The notes under the pieces are model-generated. The model was not told where the DNA came from. It did not search any database and saw only the letters and a program-made list of their open reading frames with translations. Of a stretch of 64,000 nucleotides of DNA, positions 38,690 to 50,509 are shown one piece after another. This stretch comes from Phlebiopsis flavidoalba (Eukaryota > Basidiomycota > Agaricomycetes > Polyporales > Phanerochaetaceae). The stretch covers positions 62,001-126,000 of the forward strand of contig JAOCPU010000011.1 in assembly GCA_035772785.1 (NCBI GenBank), in the 5' to 3' direction. Each line of letters opens with the position of its first letter. Position 1 is the first letter of the stretch. The position numbers were made by a program, and so were the translations under genes.

Positions 38690-39760
38690 AGCGCGCGCTG
38701 ATCCGCCCGGTCCTCGCGATACGCCCCGCCCGAAGACCACCGCGCCGCCGCGGGGCGCACGACCGGGCGCATCGCGACGACGTCGGCCCCGCGGAGACGG
38801 TAACCGCCGCGGCATGATACCCCGCCCAAACGTGCGGGTCGACGTGGTTCGCGCAGTCTACTCCGTAGGGAGCGCGGCGACGATGTTCGCGAGGTGAAGC
38901 GGGACGACCGCGAACGCGGCGGTCCACACCGTCGCGCAGATTATCGCGCTCGCCGCGCAAAAGTGGGCCTTTGCACCCCGGCAGCGGCGCGCGCGCGTAG
39001 CACGTCGGCGACGCGGAGGCCTCGTGCAGCGGGCTAGGGCGTAGCCGCAGCAGCGGAGAACGTCCTGGATGGTGCGCCGGCCGAGGGCGCTGTAGAACTC
39101 GGACCAGGCGCGCGGTTGAGCTTGCGCGGTCGAGCGCGAAGGCGGAGCGTTTTTGTATGCGGTGTAGCCGACGGCGAGGAGCGCGGCGAGCGCGGGCCAG
39201 AGGAGCAGCGCGTACACGGCGAGCAGCGGGCGCGAGTTGAGGAGCGTGCCGACGGCGCCGACGGTCGCGGGTGAAGAGCAGCAGCGCCGCGGCGAGGGTG
39301 ATAAGCACGAGCAGGTCGTAGTCTGCGATGAAGAAACACGTCCGCGTACGCCCACGCTATATACCGCCGTTAGCCCCGGATTCCGTCATGCTCGCAGGAT
39401 CGACACGTACTTCGGAACCACGTCAGGAGCGCACAGGCCAGGCCCGCCGCGCCGGCGGCGAAGACGGTGCACACGGACAGAAATAGCCACCACTTGTGCG
39501 CCGTCCACCGGTCGAAGCTCTCCACCTCGAGATCGTTGGCATCGCGCAGGGCCGCCGGGAACGCCTCGACAGATGACCAGCCCGTGTCCGACGGCTTCAG
39601 CGAGAGGCTCCGCACAGACTGCGAAATCGGAATTTATCCGTCAGTCGATCCGCGGTGCTGAGGGCTGAATGCATCCCGGGCCGCTTGAGCTTCGTCGTGT
39701 ATCTCCTAGTGCTATTCGACGCTGGAGGGCGCACACGATGGTCGGACGGCGCAGGCGTGT
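38690..39760 (-). CDS. Fungal tetraspanin-like protein
   Basis: Four-helix membrane protein; fungal tetraspanins act in appressorium/hyphal polarity and membrane organisation. Minus strand: exon KVEYTPAPSDHRV (about 39755); intron; SLKPSDTGWSSVEAFPA; WTAHKWWLFLSVCTVFAAGA, start of helix 1 (39500-39440); intron; LLVLITLAAALLLFT, helix 2 (39320-39270); VGAVGTLLNSRPLLAVYALL and WPALAALLAVGYTAYK, helix 3 (39265-39155); RAWSEFYSALGRRTIQDVLRCCGY, where CCG is the tetraspanin hallmark of the large loop (39110-39035); ASPLHEASASPTCYARA-type segment with PLPGCKG (39030-38960); AFAVVPLHLANIVAAL, helix 4 (38915-38870); ANHVD..FGRGIMP (38855-38815). The tail to 38690 is a low-complexity Arg/Gly stretch. 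The N-terminus is not fixed; GC-rich minus-strand frames up to 40124 could supply more of it. Confidence 0.8.
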
Positions 39761-40359
39761 ACTCCACCTTCGGAAGCCCGTCAACGTATCTTCGGCCCCA
39801 AAATCCGGCATCGGTAACGGCGCAAACGACTCGACGGACCGCGTGCGTCCGTCGCCACTTCTTCTTCCCCCTCCTCCTCATTGTCCTGCGCCACGCGCAA
39901 CCCCAAACCCATCCCTCCGCCCCCCGCTCCCCGCAAACGGCAAACTCGGCACCCTCTCTCTCCGCTGCTGCACAAGCACCACCGTCGGCGCGCCCCGGAT
40001 CATCCGCATCCTCGACCTGCACGCGCAAGCTCGCGGTGCTCCGCGCGCGCATCGACCCGCTGCTGGCACCGCCCTGGCTGAACGCGCCCGCGCGGCGGCG
40101 CATGTGCGAGCTGACGGAGCGCACGGAGGGCGCGCGGGGGCAGACAGGGTGTGTGGGTGCGGGGGCGGCATGCTGTGGTCGGTGCAGGGTCCTTGCGAGG
40201 TTGCTGCTAGACGAGGACGTGTGTATCCTGCCGTGTCAGCCATCGTAGGGGTGTATGTGTCTGCTGGGTGTCAGCCGTGCCCAGCCTCGTTTGAAAACAA
40301 GCCGCATTGCTCGTGTAGTAGAGCACCTGCCTTTTTTGGGATGTGCGGATCGCTTAGAT
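39761..40359. other. GC-rich stretch, possible tetraspanin N-terminal exon(s)
   Basis: Open in several frames on both strands. A minus-strand frame from 40124 runs into the tetraspanin region; another contains RGAPTVVLVQQRRERVPSLP. I cannot decide which, if any, is translated. No other feature seen. Confidence 0.25.
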
Positions 40360-41830
40360 GTTTGCGCGGATGGCTGTGGACGAGTTTTTCAAAAGAGGTT
40401 ACATAGAGCATACAGGGAGTTGGGCCGTGATGGGGAGCATGACTGCCAATAAGTTAAACGCTATATCCCGAACGGATCCAAGCCGCTTCGCGAGTGGCAA
40501 ATACGCAATCAATGTATGTGCAAGTTGATCGAAGTCCTCTTGTATTGTAAATTGCTTCCACAGCAGCAGTCGTGGGGTATACGAGGATAGCTATGAAAAG
40601 CAGATGTTACTCGCACCGCGGTGGCGCACACTACGGAGGGAATTTCAAATACAACGGCGCCACGAACGACTGGGAAGGAAGGAGAGGCATACCTGGATAA
40701 ATTTGTATGCAGCTGCGTGCTAAATTGCAGATGAATACGAACGCAGAAGTCGATGGTACCCTTGGACGGCCGCCAATGGAAACACAAATTAAGACATATT
40801 GAGGCAGGTTGCTGTGGACGCGGTCTACATTGAGATTAAGAGAGGATGTCAATGAATTGCGGCGCATACCTCAATCTCATACTTGTCTTTCCTGTCGACA
40901 TGAGAGGTGTTCGCGAAGATAGCTATGGACGGAGCAGTTACCTGAACCACGGATGTACGCACCCTACCGGGGCAATTTAAAATTTAAGGGGACCTCAGTC
41001 CATTTGGAGGAACATACCTTGGCTGTATACTTGTTTTTTGCGGTGCATAGCGTAGTTGACGAAGACAGTTATGCGCGCGGAATGTCGCCGAAGCGTGATG
41101 TGGTCGCCAAAGCACATAGTTGTCCATGGGTGTTCAGCCAGATGGCTGTGGCCGCAGTCTAGGTTTAGAACGTCCACACAGAAACGTCGGCCAGGGTGCA
41201 TTACCTCAAACGGTATACCCGCTGTTTGCGATGTGCAGAAGTGTCTGCGAAGATGGTAGGATACCCCAGAGCACACTTGGAAAGGGACGCTGGCCTTCTT
41301 TGGCACGCCCGAGATAGGTGGCACCGTGTATGAGTGGCTGTGGATGCAGAGGCTACAGACACACAGATCAGCGCTTGTGTGCGCGGATGCATGCGCGTGG
41401 ACCCGCCGTTCGCGGTGCGTGTGTGGGGATTGCGAAGATGCTAGGAGCCTCCGGCGGAGCACACTTGGAAAGGAAGCACACCCGAGATAGGTAAACACCA
41501 TGTATGAGTGGCTGTGGATGCAGAGGCTACAGACACACAGATCAGCGTTGTGGTGCGCGGATGCATGCGCGTGGACCCCGCCGTTCGCGGTGCCCGCGTG
41601 ACGTTTGCGAAGATGGCTGGAAACGCAGAAGCGAGGATGTCCACGCCGTAGGGACGCTAGCCTGCTTTGGCGCACGCGCGAAAGCTATGTAACATCGGGT
41701 GCGAGGAGTGGCTGTGGATACAGAGCATCAGACCTCGGGACACAACAAACTTTACACACAGACACACACCTCGACTAGTGGCTTCCGTACAACAATCACG
41801 CAGAAGGATCGCGGAGATGGCTGTGGCGAA
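40360..41830. repeat. Degenerate ~180-bp tandem repeat array (about nine units)
   Basis: A core GCGAAGATGGCTGTGG-like motif recurs at about 40362, 40581, 40737 (weak), 40912, 41057, 41248, 41432, 41607 and 41811, that is every 145-219 bp. The two central units (41248-41431 and 41432-41606) are nearly identical over long stretches, for example TATGAGTGGCTGTGGATGCA at 41330 and 41505, and both carry ACACACAGATCAGCG. Outer units are diverged. On the minus strand several units share a short open peptide (VFVNYAMHRKKQVYS, AIFANTSHVDRKDKYE, AIFADTSAHRKQRVY) followed by GTATG, as if exon plus 5' splice site had been duplicated. It could equally be a satellite-like repeat. Confidence 0.7.
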
Positions 41831-42444
41831 AACGAGCCGAAGTCAGCCAGCGTTGCTCACGTGGGAGCAACTGGGTGCAAAGCTGTGGACGTCCGCAGCC
41901 TACCCAATCTCCAAGGCATATCCAACCGGGCAGAGATAATCGTTCCCCCGCGGACCGCCTCAAACCCACAACGTCTAACGGAGACAATCTGTAATTAATC
42001 ACAGCACCGCAGGCCGGGCTTGGCAGACACGATCACCTTCGAGCAGACGTTCAGTACACCGACGGCCGACACGGACGGACCGCACTCACCTCACCCACCA
42101 CGACCCTTTCCCACCCGAGATTTTAGGCGCGATGCATGATGCATGATGCATGATGTATGATGGACGTCTCAATCGCGAGGGCGGTCCGCGTTGGATGAAC
42201 GGGGAGGCACAGGGTGCACGAAGACGGTCTGTAGCATTATTCAGCGCAGAAGGATACATATCCAGAATTTCGAACTGCGGTGCCGACGCGCAATAGACAG
42301 CAAACAGTGAAATAGTTAGACGAAAAAAGGTAGATGGATTATGATATGAATGAGCGTGCGAGCGAGGTCCTGTGCGAGCGGAGTCCGATTGCCAAAAAGA
42401 GATAAACATAAGAGTGTCCGGATGAGAAGATGACGTGTCGTGGC
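41831..42444. other. Spacer with a short ATGCATG microsatellite
   Basis: 3' flank of the LEA-2-like gene. At 42131-42160 the 7-bp unit GATGCAT/GCATGAT is repeated about four times. No gene seen; minus-strand frames here continue past the probable stop of the LEA-2-like gene. Confidence 0.5.
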
Positions 42445-43803
42445 TTATGCAGAGTTCTGCGGGCAGCTCGATCGGGCAGTTGGCGTTCGTGACGTCTGTC
42501 GCGGCGTGTTTTGTGCCAATCAGGCCTGCGATCTTGAAATCGATGTTCAGGCGGAACTGGAGCGCTAGAGGGAGTAAAACAAAAATCAGCGGTGCGCAAA
42601 AAATGCAAAGGGGGACAAAATGCACTTGGCCGCTTGCCGTCGGTCGAGATAAACGCTTTGTTCCGGCATGCGTTGTACCAGTTCGCCCAGGTCTGGTCGC
42701 TGTCGTTGGTTGCGACGTAGCTGAAGTTGAGGGGGAGCTGGAGTGAGGAGAACGTCTTTGCGGGGAACGTCATGTGCCCGAGCTGTCCTGTGCCGACCTG
42801 GCGGTCCGTATTGAGGTCAAAGACTTCTGCGTGAATGCTGCTCCTCGAAGGTGAGCGGGAGGTAGTTTGAGTTTTTCGTGTCGACCTGCAGGTCTGCGGC
42901 GCCGGGGAACGAGAAGTTTGCTGGTGCGCGCATGCATGAACTCGGTGGTGATGGTCTTGTTGAACTCGCCCGAGGCTTGTGTGAGGGGTGTTTTCCTGGT
43001 TGATCTGGAAGTCTGGCACTCGGGGGATGACGAACGCAAGAACGATGCCGACGCTATACACCCGTCAGCTTTCACAGACCACAGAGAGGGCAAGCCCACG
43101 CACGCAACGCAAAACGCAAACGCAAACCACGCAGTGAACTTGCGCGTAAAATACCGTCCGCAGAGCCCGCGCTCGCCGCGCTTCCACTCCTTCCACTTCT
43201 GCGAGCGCCGCGCCGCCCGCTCCTCCTTGCGGTCGAGCTTGCTCCGATGCGCCATCTCCTCTGCCTTCCACTCCGGGCCCAGCGCGGGCACCGTCACCAT
43301 CTCGACGGGCGCGGCGTCGGCCCCCGCCGTTGCCGTCTCCACCTTGCTCAGACTCGGCGAGTTCACACGGCGGTATCTGTTAAACGGGGTCAGCGGCCCT
43401 TGCATACGATGATAAAAAAGACAATGGCATGTACCCCATCATCCATACCGGCAAAGGTGGCCTTCGAGTAGCGCGGGCCCTGGTTGTTGAAGTCGGCGTA
43501 AATGTCAAACGGCTCGTCCTGGAAGGCCGCCTCCTCGTCGTACCCGCCCTTGATGGGCTCCTGCCGGCCGCCCTCGAGGAACGTGTGCGGGTTGTAGCCC
43601 GCCGAGGGCTGGTTTGAGCAGGCTCGACGCTCGCGCGCGAGGGCCCATTGGGGTTGTAGAACGACGAGCGCGAGTCGTGGCGGGCGGTGGCGGGGTAGTC
43701 CGTGTAGTGCGACGGCGAGGGGAAGTCCTGTTGCAGGGTCGTCCGACGAGGGGCGCCGCCCGCCGTAGAACGACGACACCGCGGACTTTCGGTCGTAGTC
43801 CAT
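42445..43803 (-). CDS. LEA-2-like single-pass membrane protein
   Basis: Conserved basidiomycete protein of unknown function with a cytosolic N-terminus, one helix and a LEA-2-like beta-sandwich outside. Minus strand: start MDYDRKSAVSSFYGGRRPS (43803); SRSSFYNPNGPSRASV; AGYNPHTFLEGGRQEPIKGG and DEPFDIYADFNNQGPRYS (43600-43470); intron; VEMVTVPALGPEWKAEEMAH; RGLCGRYFTRK then a helix AWFAFAFCVACVG (43170-43110); intron; VGIVLAFVIPRVPDFQIN (43055-43000); GEFNKTITTEF; THEAEVFDLNTDRQVGTGQL-type block; LQLPLNFSYVATNDSDQTW and NWYNACRNKA (42735-42650); intron; FRLNIDFKIAGLIGTKHAAT; VTNANCPIELP (42555-42465). If one C is dropped from the CCC at about 42462, the frame ends LPQNSA with a stop at 42445-42447, which suits the family length. 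Function unknown; the domain resembles plant NDR1/HIN1-type LEA-2 proteins. Confidence 0.78.
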
Positions 43804-46614
43804 CCTGGCGGTAGCAGCGATGACGAGGGGGGAGAGGGTAGGGGTGTGAAGAATCTGAATGCCGGCGACGGCGACGAGAGACCAATGGCGGGAGGCGAGG
43901 CTGATGGCACAGGATGGCACGCTCCGGCGGAGAGAACCGGAGTGTCAATTGCTTGCGCGGGCGGAGTGTTCCGCGATTGGCTGAGCTCAAACATGGCCAG
44001 GGGGCCAGCACCAGCGCGAGCGCGCATATCACCTTGTGTGAAGCGCCCGTCGGTGCGTCCGGACGCCGTAAAGCACCCTTTCGTTTATGTAGCATGAACA
44101 GTCCCTTTGCTCCGTGATACAGTGCGTAGCTAGCTCTTCAGTAAGATTCATCTCAAATACAGCCAAATTACTGCTTTACACCCACAGCAGTAGACATGAA
44201 CATTGCGGACCTCAGCTGGGCGCCTACATGGTGGGCTGGGTATGGGCCAGACACCATGGGCGAGGGCTAACGTTGCTTTCGGGCCAATTGTAACCTACCG
44301 CTCATATTTCAATGAGATTATGTTTTTGTTGCATTTTCAACTTTTTACACTCGAGAATTTTATGTAGCCAGCTGCTTGAAGCAAGGAGGGTAACTGCTCG
44401 TTAGTATGCTCGAGGTCCTAGTCACGTGGGGTCGCTACCCCCCTCGCATAAGTGAATGGGCGCCTCACGCATTAACGGTAGGCAAAAAAGTGGCCCCCTG
44501 ACCATGGAGGGGGGTAAGGGGGGGGGGCTCACGTGATATGGGCGCTCGCATTGTCAGGCTGTAGCTGGCAGCCCGGCCCAACGTTCACCTCGTGTCGCCG
44601 CTCCCGTCCTCCTCGTCTGGGCCCGAACCCTTGCCTCTCCTCTATGCGGTTTCCAACTTGGCTTGGCTCGTGCAATAACACCAATCCTGCACTTTACGCC
44701 GTCTCTCTTCCGTGGCGACCCCGTATGACTTGACTCCAACTTGCTGAGGCGTGGCTTTCCCCCATCTGCGGCACCGCAGTGCTCACCTGGGAGGCACACC
44801 AACTCTGTCTTGGCCCTGCGAATCCGGATGGCAGCCTCGTGTCCTACATCTGGGTGCGGAATGCCTGGACTACATACGACTTTCGCTCGATACGCCGAAA
44901 AACGCCATGTATGCCGAGAAAGCGGTGGTCCTCGGTGTTCCCTCGGTGTTCCCTGGTGTCTCCTGGTTGCTTGTTCTCCGCTCATATCGTCCGCGGCCGA
45001 AGGGAGATGCGCTGTTTCTGCCCCAATCATATATTGCTGCTGATAGACCTTTCTGGACCTCGGCTGAAGTTCATTACGCTACTTTGAGTTCCTCGAATCC
45101 GCCGCCAGCGCGTCGCACCCGCAGCTTCACACCCGATGACCCCCCATTGTTACACAATGTCCCGATTCCCTGCTACTATGTTGACCACTTAAAACGTTGC
45201 TGCGTCATGCATCGTGTATTTGTTTCTTGCTGCCAGTTGCAGCTAGCCGCTGAAGGCCGGCTAATGCCCCCGGACGGGCGTGCGCCAAATCCTCGTCCCC
45301 GTACAGCCCTGCCTAAGGGTGAACAACTTCTAAGACAGTATAAGTACCTCTCGCCTGGTTTTCTCTCCCCAATCCCTCAAGGGCCGTGCTCCTGTACCAC
45401 CCGCACATCTCTCTCTACCTTGGTTCACCACCAACCACCAAGATGACCCGCACGACCCTCACACCTCTCACTACCCTCCATCGTCCTCACTCTCTACACA
45501 TCATTTGGTTTCACACACCACGCTCGCTGCAGCCGCCGCTTTGCGCACGGAGACGGGACGATGTCGACGACACGGCACAAGGCGGGGATACTCACTGGAG
45601 TCAAGTCGTCGCCATGGGCGTGCCTTCTAGGTGATTGGCCCTTATCGCTCTCTCTCTAGACCAACAGTGGCGGCACACGCGTGTCCATGCTCACACCCAG
45701 CCTTTCTCCGCCCCCGCCCTAGCCGTCTTCATCCTCGCTCGTCTTCGGCTTCTGCAGCGTCGGGCGCAGGACCCCCCCGCCCGCGCGCGGTATCGCGCTG
45801 CCCCACCGGTGAGCCCCGCCGCTCGCCGCGCGCCCCACCGGCACGCGACGATGGGTCATTTACCGCGCGCTGTTTGTGGCGCGGGTATACCGCGCGAATG
45901 GCAGCCGGCCGCCCCCGCGCGATGTGGCGTCGTCGCGTGCGCCCAGCCGTCCGTCGGTCTCGCCCTCTCGGTGCAGCACGCTCGTCGATGTGCCCTGGCG
46001 GGACAGCAGCACCGCGGACACGCTCGCGCCGCAATGCCGCGCTTGTACATTGCCCCCCGTGCACGCCCCGTTCGAATTTTCGTCCCAGTCGTCCGGGCCA
46101 CGGGCTTCATGACGCCCGTCTTCCTTTCAATTATGATACCCCTCGCATCTATCTCGGATTCTGCTTCGCTATTGACTTCGATATACCCCCCTTGTGTCCC
46201 GCCCCATCGTACGATCCCCCTGCGCAGCGCGTAACGCCTAGTCCGTATTCACTTTGTACTTTTTTCCGTGCATCTTTCCCCGGCTTTGATACATCTGCAT
46301 GTAACTACAATACCATCTGCCACACAGTACTGGTACTTGTACATCCCAAATATCGCATCTTCTCGCCTTCGTGGCGTCGGAGTGATCGACGATGCCGGTG
46401 ATCCTCCTCTAAGCTGCCAGTGCCGCAACGGCCCGCCGCGGCCCTGCTGCACACGGCACGGGCCGCCGCCTCGGTGGTATTTGGCCTTTTACAAGCTTTT
46501 GGCCCGTCGAGCATTCTCCGGTTTTTGGGCTTTCGCGCAATTGTTTGTCCGCACCGCTGTCTTGTGCATACACACATCCAATCCGTCCATCCCCCCGCTC
46601 TGAGATTTCACGAA
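43804..46614. other. 2.8-kb region without an assigned gene
   Basis: Left part (43804-44150) is the promoter of the LEA-2-like gene. 44400-44560 is G/C-run rich and contains CACGTG and TCACGTGA palindromes (44418-44424, 44530-44537). 45630-46240 is GC-rich and open on both strands; the most protein-like minus-strand piece is VSAVLLSRQGTSTSVLHREG (about 46020-45960), the plus strand has a 199-codon frame without motifs. I do not recognise either. 46240-46614 is the CCDC25/JLP2 promoter. Confidence 0.3.
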
Positions 46615-47470
46615 AATGGTGCTATTCTTTGAGTCCACAGGTGCGTACATCCAGTAATCCTGCCTGGCGTGCTAGGGTCTGAAGCGCAGCCGCCACACAG
46701 CCCCTCGACCCGCCCGTGGTGCTCTACATGGCAGAGACAAGCACGAGAGTACGCCCGCCGCTGCCCGCTGTGCGCCCGCCCGCTCAACGCGCCAGACGAG
46801 GACCTGATCCGCTACGCGTGCCGCAGGACGTGTGGTTCCACCGTCTCGTGACCAAGCTCTCCTCCGCGCAGCACGTCTACCTCCGCGCGCCGCCCGGGCC
46901 TCGCGTGGGACGCGCTCCCCGCGGCGCTGCTCGAACGACTGTGCGCAGCTCGTCAAGGGCGAATTCGATCGAGAGGTGCGATCGTTGCTGTTTGTAGCCT
47001 GTGGACAAGGGCTGATGATGTGCAGGGAAACAAGCGCGATAATCTGACGATCATATACACCCCTGCGGACAATCTCAAGGTACGTGTGTGGGCTCTCGGT
47101 GACAAGGGCAGAACTCAGAGCCCACCAAACAGAAAACCGGAGACATGGCCGTCGGGCAGGTCTCGTTTCCACAACGACAGACGAGTACGTCTTCCCTTCT
47201 TTTGTTCCCCCATACACATCGCTCACCACGTCCCACGCAGGTCAAACGCGGTGCGTCCAGATCTAGCTTCCCCACAGAGGCCAACCATAATTTTATCAGT
47301 GCACGTCATAAAGCGCGAAAACCCCATCGTTAAACCGGCTGAACAAGACCAAACGCGTGCGTGAGGTCGCCACGAAGACCGAGCGCAATCGAGCGCGTCA
47401 AAGCCGAGGGCGCCGTCAAAAAACGCGCCGCCGCCGCCGCCCAGGGTACGCATACACACCCACCTCCTCT
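46615..47470 (+). CDS. CCDC25/JLP2-like protein (NFACT-R domain)
   Basis: Small conserved eukaryotic protein with an NFACT-R (DUF814) domain; yeast Jlp2 is the relative, and human CCDC25 has been described as a DNA-sensing membrane protein. Plus strand: first exon MVLFFEST (46615-46639), intron GTGCGT...TAG; PVVLYMA and a K-H-E block (46710-46745); intron GTACGC...CAG; EDLIRYA then PQDVWFH, KLSSA.HVYLR (46795-46890); APR-type stretch then CAQLVK, ANSIE (46930-46970); intron; GNKRDNLTIIYTPADNLK (47022-47080); intron; GDMAVGQVSF / FHNDRRV (47135-47190); intron; HVIKRENPIVK, LNKTKRVREV, and a basic VKAEGAVKKRAAAAAQ tail (47300-47445), then GTACGC. A last exon is expected but was not found. The order VWFHxxKLSSAHVYLR...VKANSI...VYTP matches the family throughout. 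Frame shifts are single bases. Confidence 0.87.
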
Positions 47471-47893
47471 CCATCTGTCGCCACGCGTGCTGACGCTCCT
47501 CAATGAATCCTCAATGCGCAAGGCCGCATAGACAGGTCTTGGCGCTGCAGTCAGGAAAAGCTGCGTGACATCAGCGGAGAAGTCCGCATCGGAGGTCGTC
47601 ATGACTGCGTTTTGTTTGCTGGGTCGGTCGATAGAGGAGGAGGTTCTGAGGAAGGACCAATCGCGTGCCTAGAGAATGGCGCAAGTCCGTGTTGGCGGCG
47701 GAGCTTCTGAGTGAAGACACTTTCAGTGTGATGACAAACTGCACTCGTTGTAATTTCTTGCCGTGGTGTCTATCAGAGTCAACACTAGCTCGTTGGGTGC
47801 GATGTGTGATCCGTCTGTGAGATCATCTCAACTGCGCCGCATGCACGCCCCCGCGCGATGTATACATTAAACCGCCTCTCGCTGCCCTAGTGC

Positions 47894-49170
47894 TTATTCG
47901 TCTAAAGGCAAATATGGCAGGTACGCCAGCTGCCCCACCACGCCGATCTGCCCAGCCGTCACGTCGCCGGCGGCCAGCTTGTCGAGCACCGCCTCGAGCG
48001 TCATCTCCTTCGCGGGCGGCACCCCCGCGCTCGTCCCGTTCGCCTGGAAGGAAGTCGACTGATGAATCACGAGCGGCCCCGCAGCGCGAAGAAGCCCTCC
48101 TTGTGTGGTCCAGACAGTGTGAGATGCTTTGTGCAGGGCGAGTGCGGGACACACACGCACCCCGTCGGTGAGAATGCGCGCCAGCGCCCGCTGGCGCCGT
48201 CGGTCCCTGCGCTACCGCATGAGCTCGCGCATCGGCACCATTGCCGCGTTTCGGCAGAGCTCTTTCAGGTCCGAGCCTGATCCTTCTACTCCTGTACCCG
48301 TCCGTGTGCTCTGCGAGGTTCGACGGCTGGAAGGCGGGATCGAAGCTTCGTGTCTTCTTGAGTATCTGTGTGCTACGTTCAGCGCGCAGTGCTTGTAAAA
48401 CTTTACGTGATCTGGAAAGTGTGTACCAAAGACAGGATCTTGAGCCGTCCTGGTCGAGGTTGGGCAGCCCGACGGAGAAATCGTCTGGGGCATGCGGTCG
48501 GAGAGACATTCGCCGTGTCGTGTCAACACTGCTCCTGTATGTGGATCGATTTGTGCGCCAGCCTCAAGGACCAGTAACTACACGGTGGGTTCGTGTGGCT
48601 CGACAACGGATACCGTCTCCAAGGACAGTCCACGCACACCCGACAATTAGCGCCGAGAACTGTGTAAGACCAGAGAAGGTGATACACAATAACCACGGCT
48701 CATGGAAATCGGGGCCTTCAATCAATGCCCAGTGACCTCATGATCAGCCCTTGGTTGCGCGCGCGCGTAGGAACGAGGGTCGATTAATCGTCGGAGTGGG
48801 GAACACGATTGCACGGGCTGGGCCTGTTCGCGCGCGAAGCGAGAACAGGCGCCGCGACGGAGCTTGTTCGACTGCGCGCGTACGCATTTGTTCGGTCACC
48901 GCACGGACAGCCGCGTATGTGGATGAAACGTTCGCGCCGTACATCTTTCGGCGAGTGCCTTGGCGAGCATCGTCTTAATGGCCGCACACCCCCGGGGAGC
49001 CCGAATGAGTCGTAGTGGCACAGCCCTAACGGCGCTACCAGCCAGGAAGCCGTAGCGCAAGGATGTAGAAGATGTCTCTGGATAGCGGAGGTCTAGTGAG
49101 GTAGATTACGGAACTCTGTGGTAAGTGATGAAATACCTATAGGGTCCAAGCCTCCAATTTGTTCTATGCA
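47894..49170 (-). CDS. MSP1: Msp1/ATAD1-type AAA ATPase
   Basis: AAA+ extractase of the mitochondrial outer membrane that removes mislocalised tail-anchored proteins. Minus strand: IGGLDPI (about 49160), intron GTATTT...CAG, SVIYLT-type block (about 49120); a frame-broken GPPGCGKTMLAKALAE, the Walker A site (49005-48950); FIHIR; the TEQM/VESN-like pore region; LFSLRARTGPARAIVF, Walker B region (48865-48815); FLRARATKG then DHEVTG (48770-48735); DRMPQTI.VGLPNLDQR in two frames and ILSLVHTLSR (48505-48425); intron; ILKKTR, DPAFQPSNLAEHTDGY; SGSDLKELCRNAAMVPMREL (48275-48215); EGFFALRPLVI (about 48100); then PAKEMTLEAVLDKLAAGDVT and a stop at 47894-47896. The N-terminal transmembrane exon is not placed; MTVSAGTKRALFDW followed by GTGAGT at 49722-49681 is a candidate. 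Tail-to-tail with the CCDC25-like gene. Confidence 0.85.
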
Positions 49171-50509
49171 TAAAATTGGAGTCGGTAGCGAAAAAAGGTA
49201 CAGGAAACGGCATTGTTAGCGCACGGAGAGAAGTGGACATTCTATGTCGTCTGGATGGTTATATCTCCGCAGGCAATGTTGACGCTACAGAAGCTTGAGT
49301 ATAACCACGCCAAAGGGCCTAGAGTAGCCAACATACTCTCATACTCTGTCCATCTTGATACTATGACATATGTCCGAGCTTCTCCAACGGCTCTTCAAAG
49401 CTCTTCGCCTATTGACCTCCTTCTTGTCCGTCGGATTCATGCTATGCATAACCCCACTAGCGCTACCCCAGCAAGGTCAGCCTGCGTTCCCACGACACAG
49501 CTAGAGCACACACGCACCTGTGACAGCTATATAAAACAGCGCTGCCTTGCACAGCCGCTGAGCCTCCAAACACCGCTTTTCACGGACAAATACGAAACGC
49601 ACCTGTGACGCGACAAACAGCACCACTGCACACGCTCAGCAACCACCCGCACACACACGACCCACGACGGAGAGCACTCACCAGTCAAACAGCGCCCGCT
49701 TCGTCCCCGCCGATACAGTCATCTCTTGTCCGGGGTGCGCAAGTCGTCGGGGTCGTATCAACGAGGGAGGAAGAGCTGCGCCGCTGTGTCCTGCTGGGGG
49801 TCGTGGAAGTGGATCAAGGTGCAGGGGCGGAGGAGGGCGTTGGCGCCCCGAAGAGGGTCGGCGGGCGGTCACCGGCGAGATCGTCCGGTCGTGTGGGAAT
49901 GGACCGTCGTATCTGGCTGAGGTTTGTTCTGCTAGCGACGCGGACTGCGGTCGGTGAAGAGTCTGGACGAATAAATTATAATTTGGATTTTGTTGTCAGG
50001 TGGGAATAGGTAGGATGGCACGTGTCGTCGACACGTTAGTGAAGTGTTTAGCCGACAGAGAGAACGGTAGCGGGCACAGATTCATAGTTTGTGGTTCTGA
50101 GAAGTTCACTGTTGACGACTCGGATGACTACGAGCTCGGACAGTGCATATCTGTTCTTGATCGAATAATAGCTGGGGAACGATACTGTAGATATAGAGAA
50201 GGAACTACGGAAGATGTGGCTGGGGGAGAATGAGAGAACATTGGCATGTACCGCGACTCCCAGAACACCCCTGATGCCATGGACCTTGTCCCGACATTTC
50301 CACCCCATCGCGCACCCCCGGACCAGCTTCCCCCAACGTCCGTCGGCGATGAATTTCCTACAGCGATGTATGAGCGCCACCCCACAGGGACCGCGAGTTG
50401 ATGCCTCCATAGAGGTTCGCTAGGATCGGACGCCTGGCCCTAGCCCGCTGCTCTCCCAGCCTGCGTCTCCGCGCTCCAGCACCACTACACTCTCGCGCGT
50501 CCGGCCTGC
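49171..50509. other. Spacer; possible Msp1 5' exon
   Basis: Holds the candidate Msp1 first exon at about 49722-49681 (minus). Other open frames, such as 49605-50009 plus and 50410-50048 minus, have no recognised motifs. No repeat or RNA gene seen. Confidence 0.3.

Noticed and set aside
48822..48850. Palindrome GCCTGTTC...GAACAGGC, possible terminator or hairpin RNA
   Set aside because: It lies inside the Msp1 AAA domain (LFSLRARTG region) and is explained by coding sequence.
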